Shown one piece after another: positions 25,070-33,915 of a DNA stretch of 40,916 bases. The stretch spans positions 1-40,916 of the forward strand of contig JAJZXK010000021.1 in NCBI GenBank assembly GCA_021806565.1. The letters run 5' to 3'. The DNA comes from Bacillota bacterium (GTDB lineage Bacteria; Bacillota; Sulfobacillia; RBS10-35; JAJYVN01). The position numbers and the translations under genes are program-made. The notes below the pieces were generated by a model. The model made no database searches, had not been told where the DNA came from, and saw only the letters and a list, made by a program, of their open reading frames with translations. The first letter of the stretch is position 1; each line of letters begins with the position of its first letter.

Positions 25070-25908
25070 ATCAATAGAAGTTCCCGGACGACCTTGGCGG
25101 CCAGCACCGCCGTGATGCCGCCGGGATCATACGCGGGGGCCACCTCGACGACGTCGGCGGCGACGATGTTCAGTCCGTCCATGGCCCACACCACCTCAAG
25201 CAGTTCCCTCGCGGAGAACCCCCCGGGCTCCGGAGTCCCGGTACCGGGTGCGGCGGCCGGATCGGCCGCGTCGATATCCACCGTCAGGTATAGCGGAACC
25301 CCGCGCAGAACGGCCGCCCATTCCGCCGGCAGCGGCTGCGCGCCCGGGGCGAACCGCGTATGGTCCTGTGCGTAAGCCCACTCCTCCGACGTGCCGGAGC
25401 GGATCCCGAGTTGCAGGCAGCGCGCCGGCCCGACGCGTTCCGCGATACGCCGCATCACACACGCGTGCGAAAGGGGCAGCCCGAGGTAGTCATCGCGCAG
25501 ATCCGCATGCGCGTCGATCTGCAGCACATGCAGGTCTGGATACCGCCGCGCCGCCGCCTCGACCGCCGGTAGGGACACCAAGTGTTCGCCCCCGAGCATC
25601 ACGGGACGCAGCCCCTCCGCGAGCAGTTCAGCGACCTGGCCTTTGATCGCCCGTAGCGCCCCGTCCACGTCCCCCGGCGCGATGTCCAAATCGCCGAGGT
25701 CGCAAAACGGCCGCTCGGCCAGGCAGCGGCGCAGTTGTGGGCTCCAGTCTTCCAACACCGGGGACGCGGCCCGCACCGCCATCGGCCCGAAGCGGCTCCC
25801 CGGCCGGAAGGTGACCGTCGCGTCCAGTGGAGCCCCGAACAGCGCCGAACGCGACCCCGTACGTCCGCCGCAGCCGAGAAATCCTCCGGAGAGCAGGGGG
25901 GCCCGCAT
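25066..25908 (-). CDS. speB: Agmatinase/aminopropylagmatinase (ureohydrolase)
   Basis: A 280-residue binuclear manganese ureohydrolase. The metal ligands are present: His109 in GGEHLVSL, Asp132-His134-Asp136 in IDAHADLRDD, and Asp211 and Asp213 in DIDAADPA. The enzyme removes urea from agmatine to give putrescine or, as in Thermus, from N1-aminopropylagmatine to give spermidine. The gene order with speE and pdaD leaves both possible. Its ATG shares one base with the speE stop (TGATG), so translation is probably coupled. The product ends in LLLM right before argS. Confidence 0.92.
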   Translation of the reverse strand: MRAPLLSGGFLGCGGRTGSRSALFGAPLDATVTFRPGSRFGPMAVRAASPVLEDWSPQLRRCLAERPFCDLGDLDIAPGDVDGALRAIKGQVAELLAEGLRPVMLGGEHLVSLPAVEAAARRYPDLHVLQIDAHADLRDDYLGLPLSHACVMRRIAERVGPARCLQLGIRSGTSEEWAYAQDHTRFAPGAQPLPAEWAAVLRGVPLYLTVDIDAADPAAAPGTGTPEPGGFSARELLEVVWAMDGLNIVAADVVEVAPAYDPGGITAVLAAKVVRELLLM

Positions 25909-26753
25909 CAACTGTCCGCCTCGGTCAGCGCCCCGACGAACGGTGGCAACACAAAGGCAGCACGCTGCACCTGCGGCGACCAATAGCGGAAGTCCCCGGC
26001 CGGAGCGGCCGGCCGCTGCGCAAGCCACGGGTCGCCGAACGGAGGCTTGCGTGCGATGCTGAACGTCCACATCGCACCCGGATACGTGGGGACCACAGCC
26101 CAATACAGGGCCACGGCGGGAAACGTCGCGCGCATCGCGACCTGGACCCGGCGGATCAAGTCTCCGTGGAGGAACGGCGATTCGCTCTGCGTCACCAAAA
26201 TGCCCCCCGGCGCCAGGGCTTCGCGCGCCGCGGCATAAAACTCGGCGCCGAACAGGCCCTCCGCGGGACCGATCGGATCGGGCGCATCGACCAGAACGAC
26301 ATCGAAGCTCCCCGCACCGGCGCCGGCAAGGTAGGCCGCCCCGTCTCCGGGCACGTTCTCCACGCGCGGATCGTCCAGAGCGGACGTGAGCCCGGCCAAG
26401 TGGCGCCGGCAGACCGCGGTCACCTCCGGGTCGAGCTCCGCCAGCACCACCCGCCGCACCGCCGCATGCCGACAGACCTCGCGCACCGTCCCGCCGTCGC
26501 CGCCGCCCACCACCAGCACGCGGCGTGGGTCCGCGCACAGCGTGAGCGCGGGGTGCGCGAGCATCTCGTGGTAGACGAACTCGTCGGCTTCCGTCGTCAT
26601 CACCATGTCGTCGAGCGCGAGCATGCGACCGTACGTGTCTGTGGCGTAAACCGCGACTTCCTGATACGCGCTGCGCCGCTGCTCCAGCACCGCCGCGCAT
26701 TTCAGGCCGAGGCGCAGTCCCGGCGTCTGCTGCTCGGTCCACCAGAGGTTCAT
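25908..26753 (-). CDS. speE: Spermidine synthase-family aminopropyltransferase
   Basis: Transfers an aminopropyl group from decarboxylated SAM to an amine. The 281-residue protein has the N-terminal beta-strand domain (LWWTEQQTPGLRLGLK), LDDMVMTTEADEFVYHEM, the cofactor loop VVGGGDGGTVREV (83-88) and acidic LAELDPEV. The catalytic segment reads LVDAPDP rather than the common DSTDP. Acceptor could be putrescine or agmatine. ATG 26753 has AAAGGAGG five bases upstream. It lies between pdaD and speB; speD, needed for the aminopropyl donor, is not in the window. Confidence 0.93.
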   Translation of the reverse strand: MNLWWTEQQTPGLRLGLKCAAVLEQRRSAYQEVAVYATDTYGRMLALDDMVMTTEADEFVYHEMLAHPALTLCADPRRVLVVGGGDGGTVREVCRHAAVRRVVLAELDPEVTAVCRRHLAGLTSALDDPRVENVPGDGAAYLAGAGAGSFDVVLVDAPDPIGPAEGLFGAEFYAAAREALAPGGILVTQSESPFLHGDLIRRVQVAMRATFPAVALYWAVVPTYPGAMWTFSIARKPPFGDPWLAQRPAAPAGDFRYWSPQVQRAAFVLPPFVGALTEADS

Positions 26754-26790
26754 AACTGCCTCCTTTCGAAGCCGTCGTTCGCGCTTGCGG

Positions 26791-27249
26791 TCAATACCAG
26801 AGAACGGCGGCGGCGAGCACCGAACCGATGCGCACCACCGTGTGGGCGGCCGCCTGCACCTGCAGGTGCCGCAGCCGTTTGCCGCGGGTGGCGAAGGCGT
26901 CGCGCACCATCTGGGCCACCCGTTCCTGCGCCGCCGCCGCGCTGCAGACACCCTCGAACTCCATGATCACGCCGTAGTCGTCTTCCGCAAAGCCCACACC
27001 GATCGCCGCGGCGATCTCCTGCCCCGCGTGCTCGGACGTCAGAAAGCCGTAAGCGGTCGGGGTGAGGGAACCGGCCGGGATGGAGAACCCTTCCTCATAG
27101 ACACATCCTGGCGGCAGGATGCTGCTGACGCGGATGAGGTTGAGGTTTCCGATCCCGGCACGGCAGAGCGCGTTGTCAAAGGCGTTGAGGGGGGTGGGCC
27201 CCTCCGCGCCACCCGCGACCAGTTTGACCTTCTTGGGCGTGGGCAGCAT
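26791..27249 (-). CDS. pdaD: Pyruvoyl-dependent arginine decarboxylase
   Basis: Decarboxylates arginine to agmatine. The 152-residue proenzyme shows the self-cleavage site RVSSILPPG, with Ser42-Ser43 as the bond that gives the pyruvoyl group, and family landmarks VKLVAGGAEG at the start, PAGSLTPTAYG and AAAIGVGFAEDDYGVIME. This enzyme type is typical of archaea and some bacteria, and replaces the PLP decarboxylases. ATG 27249 has GAGGAGG seven bases upstream. It heads pdaD-speE-speB-argS and follows murA by 82 bp. The open frame extends upstream without support. Confidence 0.94.
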   Translation of the reverse strand: MLPTPKKVKLVAGGAEGPTPLNAFDNALCRAGIGNLNLIRVSSILPPGCVYEEGFSIPAGSLTPTAYGFLTSEHAGQEIAAAIGVGFAEDDYGVIMEFEGVCSAAAAQERVAQMVRDAFATRGKRLRHLQVQAAAHTVVRIGSVLAAAVLWY

Positions 27250-27331
27250 CCGGTGACCTCCTCGTCGCAATACCAGACAGACCGATCCATTATGGGCGAA
27301 CGACCCGGTCGGAGCAACGTGTCCGCTTCCG

Positions 27332-28669
27332 CTACCGCCTGTGCTCGGCGCCGCCGTCCCAGCCGGCGGCGCCGACGTGCATGGCCTCCCCCCACGGGAG
27401 GGCATAGACGGGCGGGGCGGACAGCCGCTGGACATCCGCCCCGAGGCCCGCCAACTTCTGTTCGACGGCTTCATAGCCGCGATCCAGCGTTTGGCCGGCA
27501 TCGAGGGTCGACGCGCCCTGGGCCATGAGACCGGCCAGGAGCAGCGCCGCTGCGCCCCGCAACTCCGTCGCGGTCACCGAGGCGCCGGTGAGTTGCGTGA
27601 CGCTTTCGATCACCGCCGTGCGGCCCGCCACGGTCACGCGCGCCCCCATGCGCAGCAGTTCGTCCACGAAGCGGAAGCGCCCGTCCCAGATGGTCTCGGT
27701 CACGGTGCTCGTTCCAAGGGCGGTCGTCAAAAGCGACGTCATCGGCTGCTGCGCGTCTGTGGGGAACCCCGGATACGGCTGGGTTTTCACGTGCACGGCG
27801 CTGCAGCGCCGGGGACCGCGGACGCGCACCCAGTCCCCGCCTTCCTCGAGCACCGCGCCGGCTTCGGCCAGCTTGGCGATCACTGGCTCGAGGTGGCGCG
27901 GGATCAGATTCTCCACCACCACGTCCCCGCCGGTAGCCGTCGCCGCGATCAAATAGGTCGACGCCTCGATCTCGTCGGGAATGATGGCGTGGGTGCAGCC
28001 GTGCAGCCGCTGGACGCCGCGCACCTTGATGACGTCGGTACCGGCCCCGATGATCGAGGCCCCCATGGCCAAGAGTTGCGTGGCCACGTCGACAACGTGC
28101 GGCTCTTTGGCCGCGTTCTCTATGACCGTGACGCCCTGCGCCCGCGCAGCGGCCAGCATGAGGTTGATGGTCGCCCCGACGCTGGTCACGTCCAGGTAGA
28201 TGTGCGCGCCGCGCAACTGGCGCGCGCGCAGAGATACCATGCCATGCGCGATGCGGACCTCCGCGCCCATCGCCGCGAATCCCTTCAGGTGCTGGTCGAT
28301 CGGACGCAGGCCGATGTCGCATCCGCCCGGTAGCGGCACGTCCGCCTCGCCGTGACGGGACAGCAGGGCGCCCAGCAGGTAGTACGAAGCACGGAGGCGT
28401 CCAGCCCACCGGGCATCGGCGATCGCGGCCCCGGTCCCGGCGCCGTCGACCCAAAGCGTTCCGGCGCCGTCGGCTTGCACCCGCGCGCCCAACGTGCGCA
28501 ACAACTCGACCATCACCGCAACGTCAAGGATCTGGGGCAGGTTGTCCAGCCGCACCGGACCATCCGCCAGCAGCGCCGCAGGGAGGACCGCCACCGCGGA
28601 ATTCTTCCTCCCGCTGGTGCGAACCGTGCCCCGCAACGCTTGTCCGCCTCGGATCTGGAAGATGGCCAC
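27332..28669 (-). CDS. murA: UDP-N-acetylglucosamine 1-carboxyvinyltransferase MurA
   Basis: First committed step of peptidoglycan synthesis: enolpyruvyl transfer from PEP to UDP-GlcNAc. The 445-residue EPSP-synthase-fold protein has Lys22 in GRKNSAV, the catalytic cysteine Cys117 in PLPGGCDIGLRP (the fosfomycin target), DVTSVGATIN, and the PGFPTDAQ loop. The C-terminal extension of about 25 residues (after ALPWGEAM) is unusual. Start is GTG 28669 with a weak GGGGCGG. Position directly after yycI places it in the wal gene run. Confidence 0.96.
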   Translation of the reverse strand: MAIFQIRGGQALRGTVRTSGRKNSAVAVLPAALLADGPVRLDNLPQILDVAVMVELLRTLGARVQADGAGTLWVDGAGTGAAIADARWAGRLRASYYLLGALLSRHGEADVPLPGGCDIGLRPIDQHLKGFAAMGAEVRIAHGMVSLRARQLRGAHIYLDVTSVGATINLMLAAARAQGVTVIENAAKEPHVVDVATQLLAMGASIIGAGTDVIKVRGVQRLHGCTHAIIPDEIEASTYLIAATATGGDVVVENLIPRHLEPVIAKLAEAGAVLEEGGDWVRVRGPRRCSAVHVKTQPYPGFPTDAQQPMTSLLTTALGTSTVTETIWDGRFRFVDELLRMGARVTVAGRTAVIESVTQLTGASVTATELRGAAALLLAGLMAQGASTLDAGQTLDRGYEAVEQKLAGLGADVQRLSAPPVYALPWGEAMHVGAAGWDGGAEHRR

Positions 28670-28723
28670 TCGTCCACCGCCCCGTTCAGAACTCTGCCGG
28701 ACGCGGCCGGCACATCCGGAAAG

Positions 28724-29626
28724 TCAGCACGACCCGCTACCCGCCGCAGCGTCCGCCGGCTGCTCGGGTTCGCCATTGGTCGCGTTGATGTAAAACACGT
28801 GCCCGCTCCGGTTGACGATGCGCCATACCGGGCTCACGTACCAGCGCCTCCCTGGCCCCGGCATCTGGCCGCGGCCCCCACCTCCACCCGACACCGCTGC
28901 CGCCCGAGTATATGGATAGTAATACCCGAGCACCGGCGCCGCGCCCGGCGCAGGGACCGCCCCGGCCCCGTACACGCGGCAGGCGCGGAGCACGGCCTGC
29001 CGCGGCGTGATCAGCGGGGAACCAGACGCCACGGCCCCGTGGGGTTGCACGTCCAGCCAGAACCGCTCGGCGCGCACCCCGGTGCGCCCCACACGCACCC
29101 GCCAGGTGCCGTTGAACAGCGGCTGCCCGTCGTACCGCTCCGTCGCCGTGAAGGTGCGGCTCTGAGTCGCGGGACTCCATGCCCCGCCCCGGAGGGGACC
29201 CACCGTGCTCGGGGGGGCCCCGGCCTGCGCCACGACGCGGCTCGCCACCAATGCCGCCAGGGTGCGGCTCAGGTGTACGCCCACCACCGTACGCCGACTA
29301 GAGAATACCAGCAAGCCACCATAATCGGAGATCACGTCTGGACCCGACGCGCAGGTCACCAATCCGTGGCCGTTGGTGTGCGGACTGCACGCCGTCAGGG
29401 GCAGCGACCGCGCCAGGCTCGGCTGCCAGCCCACCGTGCGCACCGCCAGCACGGGAAGGTAGACCGGCGTGGCGCGAGCCGGAGCGACCGGCAACGGCGC
29501 CGACGCCTGCGACGCCGCCGGCCGCAGCCAGAAGGGGGCGGCCAGCCGGGCCACCTGCCACAGCAGGAAGGCGTCCAACAACGAGAAGGCGACGATGAAC
29601 ACCAGCTTGGCCCGCCACCAGTCCAC
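28724..29626 (-). CDS. yycI: YycI-like regulator of WalK
   Basis: A 300-residue single-span protein with the YycI opening MDWWRAKLVFIVAFSLLDAFLLWQ-type anchor (residues 1-24), an extracytoplasmic domain, and the late landmark WYVSPVWRIVNRSGHVFYIN. In Bacilli YycI and YycH bind WalK through their membrane helices and modulate its activity. The extracytoplasmic part is long and low in conserved residues, as is usual for this family. Start GTG 29626 has GGAGGGGGGG upstream; 24 bp separate it from yycH. Confidence 0.85.
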   Translation of the reverse strand: MDWWRAKLVFIVAFSLLDAFLLWQVARLAAPFWLRPAASQASAPLPVAPARATPVYLPVLAVRTVGWQPSLARSLPLTACSPHTNGHGLVTCASGPDVISDYGGLLVFSSRRTVVGVHLSRTLAALVASRVVAQAGAPPSTVGPLRGGAWSPATQSRTFTATERYDGQPLFNGTWRVRVGRTGVRAERFWLDVQPHGAVASGSPLITPRQAVLRACRVYGAGAVPAPGAAPVLGYYYPYTRAAAVSGGGGGRGQMPGPGRRWYVSPVWRIVNRSGHVFYINATNGEPEQPADAAAGSGSC

Positions 29627-29650
29627 GGCCGCCCCCCCCTCCGCAAGGTC

Positions 29651-31267
29651 TCATGCCCCGTTGGCCGGGCGGAATCCGATCACGTCCGCGTGGTAGGCGT
29701 CGACCAACGCCGTCAGCGGGTGCGTCACACCGGCGTGGCTGACCGGATCGAGGGTGATGGCCCAGACGGGCTCCAACACGCCTTGTCCATGAGGCTGCCA
29801 CAAAGGAACCCAGGCCGGGAAGATGTCGATCACCTGCACCTGCCGGCCGATGACGGGCGCGGGCGGGCGGCGCCCGATGATGCGCAGGGCGCGCGCCGCC
29901 GAGATCGGGGCGCCGCGCACGGGCACGGGTCTTCCGGCGACGGGCACATGGCGGCCGTAAAACGTGGCACTCAACGCCGGCCCGCTGATGGTGACCGAAA
30001 GCACGGACCCCGCGCCGGCTGGGGAAAGAACCGGCAGTCCGGCGAGGCGGGTCGTGAAGGAGTAGGTGTAGCCGGTCCGGGGACAGCTGGCCAAGGTGCA
30101 ACGCCGCTGGTCGTATTGCGCCCGGGCCTGGAGCAGCCACGACGACAGCGGCCAGCCACCGCGGGCGTCGACGAAATGCACGGCGGCCTCGATCCCCGAA
30201 TACCAGGGAGGCGCACGGTTGGGCCGCTCACCCCGCGGGACGAAGAAGCTCAGAGCCCCCTGCGCCGCGCGCACGGAGAGCAGCCACTGCCGCCCGTTGC
30301 TATACACCGTCTCTCCGCCGCTGGCATGGAAGTGAACGGACAGCGAGTTGGGGAACAACACCGAAGCCAGGCGCGCCGAATTCAGCCGTTCGGCGCGAAG
30401 CGCCAGGGGCCGCCAGGGAAAGCGGGTCGGGGCGAGCACCCCCGGGGCCACAAGCAAGGGAGACGGTTTGGACGGCAAGCGGGAAACCGCATAGCTGCTC
30501 AGATCGGGTTGGCCCCGCAGGGCGGCCACCCGGCGGGAGACCGCCTGGTAGCCGGCGGGAGACACTCGCACCACCATGCCGGCGCCGCCCGCGAGCAGGT
30601 AGGCCACGGGCGTACTGGAGACGTAGCCCCCCCCGCCCGTGAGCGAAGGCGCCATCGGCAAGAGCACCACACGGGTCACCGGCGGATCGCCCGGCAGGTG
30701 GGTCGGGGCCGGCCCGCCCCACAGTTGCACCCAGTGGGACCACGAAAGTCTTGGGCCGAAGTCGACTTCGAGTCCGGGCTGGCCGCCCGTGAGCCGCGAA
30801 ACCGCCAAGCCGGCCACCTTGTATCCGATCCGCCGGCCGGCCGCCAATTGGGCCCGGTCGATTCCCAGCAGCAGGGCGCGCACCCGGTTCCACAGAGCGA
30901 CGAACTGCGGGTCCGCGGGGTCTTCCAGTACCCGGTCGCCCTGGCCCCCCGGATAAAGCAGGCTGATACGCGCCGGAACCGCGAGGTCCGCCAGCCGCCC
31001 CCCCACATGCACTGTTCCCGGAACCTGGTACCCGGTGCCGGCGGACGGCACCCAGCCCGCTTGGCGCAGCAGCGGATTCGCCGACCAGAGCACCCCCGAC
31101 CAGAGCGCTCCCCCGAGGACCACGCTGACCGCGACCAGCGCACCCAGAAGCCATCCGGTGAGCTGCTGCGCCTGTCGCCGCCGCCAGCGGCGGCCGCGGT
31201 GCCGCCTGGGACCGGAACGGTCCCGCACGCTGGGCGCAGTATTCATAACCGCGCCGCGAGGAGACAC
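29651..31267 (-). CDS. yycH: YycH-like regulator of WalK
   Basis: A 538-residue protein with a very basic cytoplasmic N-terminus (RRHRGRRWRRR), one membrane span at about residues 38-62 and a large extracytoplasmic region with YycH-like features in the last 150 residues (NSLSVHFHASGGETVYSNGRQWLLS-type strand, IIGRRPPAPVIGRQVQVIDIFPAWVPLWQ). Sequence conservation is weak and the call leans on its place between walK and yycI. Start GTG 31267 (AAAGGCGA upstream) or ATG 31246. It is separated from walK by 821 bp, where other Bacillota have only a few bases. Confidence 0.8.
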   Translation of the reverse strand: MSPRGAVMNTAPSVRDRSGPRRHRGRRWRRRQAQQLTGWLLGALVAVSVVLGGALWSGVLWSANPLLRQAGWVPSAGTGYQVPGTVHVGGRLADLAVPARISLLYPGGQGDRVLEDPADPQFVALWNRVRALLLGIDRAQLAAGRRIGYKVAGLAVSRLTGGQPGLEVDFGPRLSWSHWVQLWGGPAPTHLPGDPPVTRVVLLPMAPSLTGGGGYVSSTPVAYLLAGGAGMVVRVSPAGYQAVSRRVAALRGQPDLSSYAVSRLPSKPSPLLVAPGVLAPTRFPWRPLALRAERLNSARLASVLFPNSLSVHFHASGGETVYSNGRQWLLSVRAAQGALSFFVPRGERPNRAPPWYSGIEAAVHFVDARGGWPLSSWLLQARAQYDQRRCTLASCPRTGYTYSFTTRLAGLPVLSPAGAGSVLSVTISGPALSATFYGRHVPVAGRPVPVRGAPISAARALRIIGRRPPAPVIGRQVQVIDIFPAWVPLWQPHGQGVLEPVWAITLDPVSHAGVTHPLTALVDAYHADVIGFRPANGA

Positions 31268-32088
31268 TCGCCTTTAGGCGCCGGGGGAATCGCGGCTCCC
31301 CCCCTTCCCCGCACCGGCCAAGCCGCCGGTCGTAATAGGTGGGCCCGGTCCTGGCGCTGGGGCTGCGGGCAAGCGCGGATGCGGAGGCTGGCACGGCGTT
31401 GCGTGCTCCGTTGGTCTGCGGCGCCGGCGTGAAGGCCACCAGCGCCATCGCGTTCTGCCGAACGGGGACGCGCAAAGGTCCGAAGGTGTCCCGCCCCCGT
31501 GTGCGCCGGGTCGCCATTCGCAAGGAGGCCTGCACGGCCAAAGCCCTTCGGTCCGAAGGCTGCGCGCCCCCGGCGACCGCCACGGTTTCGGGGCGCGGGC
31601 CGGTGCCGCCGCCGCCTATCCCGCCCAGCCACGCCGAGCGCGTGAGCCTCCCGGTCCGTCCGTCCGACGCCTGCGCGGATCGCAGCGGCCGGCTCTGGCT
31701 TCCTGTCGCCGCAAACTTGCGCCGTGCTCTGCGGGTGAAAGGCACCCGGCCGGCCGGGCGGCGCGCCCGTGAGGTCTCCGGCCGCCGGGACTGCGACCGC
31801 GTCCGGCAAGATCGCCTGGTCCGGTCCGTAGAGCCCGGCGTCACGCTGGCGTCCGAAGACCCGAGCGGCATCCGGACCCGTATGAAGGGCCGTTGCGGAC
31901 AGGGGGAGAAGGCCAACCGTCGCAGTCGGGGCGACTTCCTCCGCGAACAATGCGGCCCCTCCCTTCACGCGGCCCCGAACGCGGCCAGGAACATCGGGGC
32001 CAGCCACGCTGCCCGTCTCGCCATCCGAGGGTCTCGCGGACCACCGGCCCATCGCATCGCCGTCCTGTAGCTGGAGAGGTCGTCCGCT
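31268..32088. other. 821-bp stretch between walK and yycH without a secure gene
   Basis: No gene can be assigned. On the minus strand a signal-peptide-like opening (MARRAAWLAPMFLAAFGAA, ATG near 32021) runs into a TGA at 31965-31967 and the best-looking continuation is in other frames, which would fit a decayed secreted-protein gene needing two frameshifts. On the plus strand a 243-codon frame (31339-32070, GTG start) has high G/C at third positions but an Arg/Ser/Pro-rich product like nothing I know; the opposite-strand frame shares the same third positions. I rank decay first, without proof. Confidence 0.4.
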
Positions 32089-33915
32089 CTAGCCGACGGT
32101 CGTCGCCTCGCCATCCTCGCTGGCGAGCGGCAGGACGACGGACACCTGAGTCCCGGCACCGGGCCGGCTCTCGGCCCAAATGCGCCCGCCATGCGCCTCC
32201 ACGATCTCGCGCGCGATGGCCAACCCGAGTCCGCTGCCGCCCAGGGCCCGGTTGCGTGACGGGTCCACACGGTAGAAGCGGTCGAAGATGCGCGGCAGGT
32301 CTTCCGGGTCGATCCCGACTCCGGTGTCGGCCACCTGCACCAGTACGCCGCCCGGCTCGGCAGGGGTCGCCGCTACGGTGACCGAGCCTCCCGGCGGCGT
32401 GAAGTCGATCGCGTTGATGACCAGGTTGGTGAGGACCTGCACCAAGCGGTCCCGGTCGCCGGACACGCGGCCGACCGCCGCGGCCGACCGCACCTCGAGG
32501 GCGACGCCCTTGTGGTGGCTGCGCTCCGCCAGGTTTGCCGCCACCGTGCGGCAGAGGTCCGCCATATCCACCGGCTGCCGGTCGCGCAACACCGGGCGGT
32601 GATCCATCTGGGACAGGAGCAGCAGGTCATGGATCAACCCGGCCATCCGGTCGGTCTCCGCCGCGATGACCTCGATCTTGGACCGGGCGGACTCCGGTTC
32701 GTCCAGCCCCCACTCCAGCAGGCTCTCGGCGTACAGCTTGATAGTCGTAACGGGGGTGCGCAACTCATGGGAGACGTTGGCGACGAACTCCTTGCGCATG
32801 TGCTCCAACTGCTCCCGCGCCGTAACGTCCTGGAGCACCACGACGGAGCCCCGCACGGAGGCGGCGTCGGTCAGGGGCGCCACGTGCGCCTGCAGTGCGT
32901 GGGCCGCGGCCCGCACCGTCACGGGTGGCGGCGTATTGCCCTCCGTCACCGCCGACGCCAGGGTGGTGGCCAGTTCCGCGGGCACGACCGCTGCGGCCGC
33001 CTGCCCCAGCGCATTCGCCGCATCCAACCCCAGCATGTCCGCCGCCCGCGGATTGCAGAGAAGCACGCGGCCCTGCGCATCCAACGCCAGGATGCCGTCG
33101 GTCATGTTGTCCAGGATGGCGGCCGCCCGCCGCTGTTCGGAGCGGATCTCGTCCAGGGTAAGTTGCAGCCGCTTGGCCAGATGGTTGAAGACCGTCGCCA
33201 ACTGGCCGACCTCGTCCAGGCTCTGCACCGGCATCCGTCCCGTGAAGTCGCCGGACGCCATCTCCCTTGCGCGGCGGGTCAAGGCCTCGATGGGGCCGGT
33301 CAGCGTTCTGGCGAGCACCCAGCTCAGCACGCCGCTGACGATCAGGGCGACAAGCGTCCATCCCAGCAGAATCCGCTGGATCTCGGCGATGGCCTTGTAG
33401 ATCTCCACGGCAGACTTCGAGACCAGCAGGTAGCCCACCAATCGGTTCGCCTGATCCAGAACCGGTTGGGCGCACCAGACCCGCGCCGCCGGCGACGCCG
33501 GCGCGGCACAGACGGTGCCTCCGCCCCGGCGGACCGCAGACAGCCCCAGCGCGCTCAGATGGAACGGTGCCTGTCCCTTGACCGCCTGCGGCGGCCAGAG
33601 AACACGGCGGCGGGCATCAAGCAGGAGCACCTCATAGCCGGGCAGTTGTTGGGCGCGGTTGTCCAGGAGCGAAAAGACGGGGCTCCAGCCAGGGGTGGGA
33701 CCCAACAGCCCGTGGGCGGCTTCCACCATCCCCGCGGCGATGGTGCGCAGGGATTGCTCGTCCGCGCGTATCTGAAACTGGCGCAGCCGCCCCAGGAGCC
33801 CGAGGCCGATGATCTGCATCGACAGCAGCGTGAGCAGCAGGAAGACGGCGACCATCTTGCCCTGAATGCCGGCCAAGGGGGCGAAGCGCCGCTTGCGTGG
33901 TCCAGCCATTCTCAT
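32089..33915 (-). CDS. walK: Sensor histidine kinase WalK
   Basis: Essential cell-wall sensor kinase of low-GC-type Gram-positives. In order over 608 residues: membrane span (about 21-45), extracytoplasmic domain to about 180, second span (184-206), HAMP (205-257), PAS (262-370), HisKA with His383 in FVANVSHELRTP, and a HATPase with NLVINAIDFTPPGG (N box), ADTGVGI (G1) and GSGLGLAI (G2). All catalytic boxes are intact. Its ATG at 33915 overlaps the walR stop as ATGA. It phosphorylates WalR; YycH and YycI downstream probably restrain or assist it. Confidence 0.96.
   Translation of the reverse strand: MRMAGPRKRRFAPLAGIQGKMVAVFLLLTLLSMQIIGLGLLGRLRQFQIRADEQSLRTIAAGMVEAAHGLLGPTPGWSPVFSLLDNRAQQLPGYEVLLLDARRRVLWPPQAVKGQAPFHLSALGLSAVRRGGGTVCAAPASPAARVWCAQPVLDQANRLVGYLLVSKSAVEIYKAIAEIQRILLGWTLVALIVSGVLSWVLARTLTGPIEALTRRAREMASGDFTGRMPVQSLDEVGQLATVFNHLAKRLQLTLDEIRSEQRRAAAILDNMTDGILALDAQGRVLLCNPRAADMLGLDAANALGQAAAAVVPAELATTLASAVTEGNTPPPVTVRAAAHALQAHVAPLTDAASVRGSVVVLQDVTAREQLEHMRKEFVANVSHELRTPVTTIKLYAESLLEWGLDEPESARSKIEVIAAETDRMAGLIHDLLLLSQMDHRPVLRDRQPVDMADLCRTVAANLAERSHHKGVALEVRSAAAVGRVSGDRDRLVQVLTNLVINAIDFTPPGGSVTVAATPAEPGGVLVQVADTGVGIDPEDLPRIFDRFYRVDPSRNRALGGSGLGLAIAREIVEAHGGRIWAESRPGAGTQVSVVLPLASEDGEATTVG

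Noticed and set aside
28352..31432. Open frame of more than 1000 codons on the plus strand across murA, yycI and yycH
   Set aside because: It is antisense to well-supported genes, gives an Arg/His/Pro-rich product, and is a usual by-product of very high GC content.
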